From Nematostella vectensis (taxonomy: Eukaryota > Cnidaria > Anthozoa > Actiniaria > Edwardsiidae), in contig NC_064048.1 in the NCBI RefSeq assembly GCF_932526225.1, positions 13,649,665 through 13,713,664 on the forward strand: a DNA stretch of 64,000 nucleotides. The letters are read 5' to 3'. Both the position numbers and the translations under genes were made by a program. The notes under the pieces were generated by a model, which was given only the letters and a program-made list of their open reading frames with translations, was not told the DNA's origin and searched no databases. Position 1 is the first letter of the stretch, and each line of letters starts with the position of its first letter. This document shows positions 63,439 to 64,000 of this stretch, one piece after another.

Positions 63439-64000
63439 GGATCCTGAACAAAGAATGAGCACATCAAAGATGCTGAGAGTACATAAAAATATCCCTATAC
63501 CTTCTTTTTATGTCATGACACACCAAGAACAGTATAATTAAGTATCGATATTTAAAAAAAAAATAAAGAAAAAAAAAATAGACTATCAGCGGAATCGAAC
63601 CCGGGTCGCTGCGTTAGTAGTTAAATGCCCGCAACGAAAGACTAACGTGGCATTGCTGAAGGGAATTGTAATGAAAATTACTTTTAATACTATTGGTATC
63701 GTAAACTATCCCAAGCAAAGTCACTATCGGACTGGAGGTTACATTCGGGAAAAGCTTCAGGGTTACATTCGGGAATATGTTTTACGAGTGTAACCTCCAA
63801 AAGGTTACAATCGATATTTTTTTTTCCGAATGTAAATTCCAAAAAGTAACATTAGGAAAAATTAAACAGTATACTCGGAAAAAAAGGTATAATAATCTAT
63901 CGAGCGCTATGCTCTAAGTTAGAATCTACTTAATCAAGTTATCCAAGGAATCTAGTTAGTTCTTGTGTGCATAAAATATGTACAGGATCCTGAACAAAGC
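63439..64000. repeat. Start of a third 7-mer copy and partial last monomer
   Basis: The monomer at 63439 has the features of the first monomer of the 7-mer (AGAATGAGC, AAATATCCC, TTAAATGCCC, GGAATATG), so a third unit probably begins here. It lacks one G (TCAGCGGAATCG), which leaves the B-box intact. The last anchor, at 63985, is followed by only 10 bases. Confidence 0.8.

Larger units (their letters stand above)
1..64000. repeat. Satellite DNA array, ~546-bp monomer, about 117 tandem copies
   Basis: The whole window is one head-to-tail tandem repeat. Anchoring on GGATCC gives 118 successive positions from 135 to 63985, spaced 541-549 bp apart; the mean is 63850/117, about 545.7 bp. All copies have the same orientation and I saw no inverted or interrupting segment. 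Most spacing differences come from the A-rich tract and the oligo-T tract of the subrepeat cluster. The sequence is AT-rich. The array enters and leaves the window mid-repeat, so its true length is greater. Large homogenised arrays like this are typical of eukaryotic heterochromatin such as centromeric or pericentromeric DNA; that location is inferred. I do not recognise the satellite family. The tRNA-like module, about 404 to 334 bp before each following anchor, is its most distinctive part. Confidence 0.97.

Noticed and set aside
1-64000. CRISPR array
   Set aside because: The repeat unit is about 546 bp with no unique spacers; monomers are homologous along their whole length. There are no cas-like genes.
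1-64000. rDNA, 5S rDNA or histone gene tandem array
   Set aside because: No rRNA-like conserved segments or histone reading frames are visible in the monomer. The only RNA-like part is the tRNA-shaped module.
1-64000. Transposon internal region or LTR array
   Set aside because: No reverse transcriptase, transposase or integrase reading frame and no LTR-type termini were seen; the longest recurrent frames are under 90 codons.

Overview
This window is one uninterrupted array of satellite DNA from a eukaryotic genome. A single AT-rich monomer of about 546 bp repeats head-to-tail, in one orientation, from the first base to the last. Using a BamHI-type site (GGATCC) as a phase anchor, I placed 118 successive anchors from 135 to 63985. 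They bound 117 complete monomers of 541-549 bp (mean about 545.7), with a partial monomer at each end. Two anchors (54718 and 56357) have lost the site by point mutation. No unique sequence, protein-coding gene, CRISPR array, insertion sequence or bacterial-type operon is visible. Both edges lie inside the array, so it is longer than 64 kb. Organism: a eukaryote, judging from the long homogenised satellite, the tRNA-like element with Pol III-type boxes and the oligo-T stop. I cannot name the species. Such arrays are typical of centromeric, pericentromeric or other constitutive heterochromatin, but nothing here proves that location.

Monomer layout, starting at the BamHI anchor on the + strand: (1) about 70 bp of mixed sequence, then a perfect palindrome TGTCATGACA; (2) TATCGATA, followed by a 20-30 bp A-rich tract; (3) a 71-nt tRNA-like sequence on the minus strand, with a D-arm/A-box-like segment, a near-perfect T-arm/B-box and, just downstream, an oligo-T run (the A tract read on the minus strand); (4) about 80 bp of linker; (5) a 120 bp cluster of short direct and inverted copies of GGTTACATTCGGGAA, including a perfect 10-bp inverted repeat; (6) an AT-rich tail back to the next anchor.

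Array layout: monomers differ by a few percent and fall into recurring variant classes. Blocks of neighbouring monomers recur as higher-order units of several sizes in the same array: adjacent dimers (25250-27431, 38884-41075), an adjacent 6-mer (46536-53082), 7-mer (55811-63438, with a third copy starting) and 8-mer (29063-37796), and dispersed block copies 13, 32, 49 and 50 monomers apart. This is the expected result of repeated unequal exchange or segmental amplification. Some monomers are chimeras with junctions in or near the A tract. The main point of interest is that every monomer carries a degenerate tRNA-like/Pol III promoter-like module, giving about 117 co-oriented potential B-box sites in 64 kb. 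Short ORFs recur only because the satellite recurs, and I do not treat them as genes.
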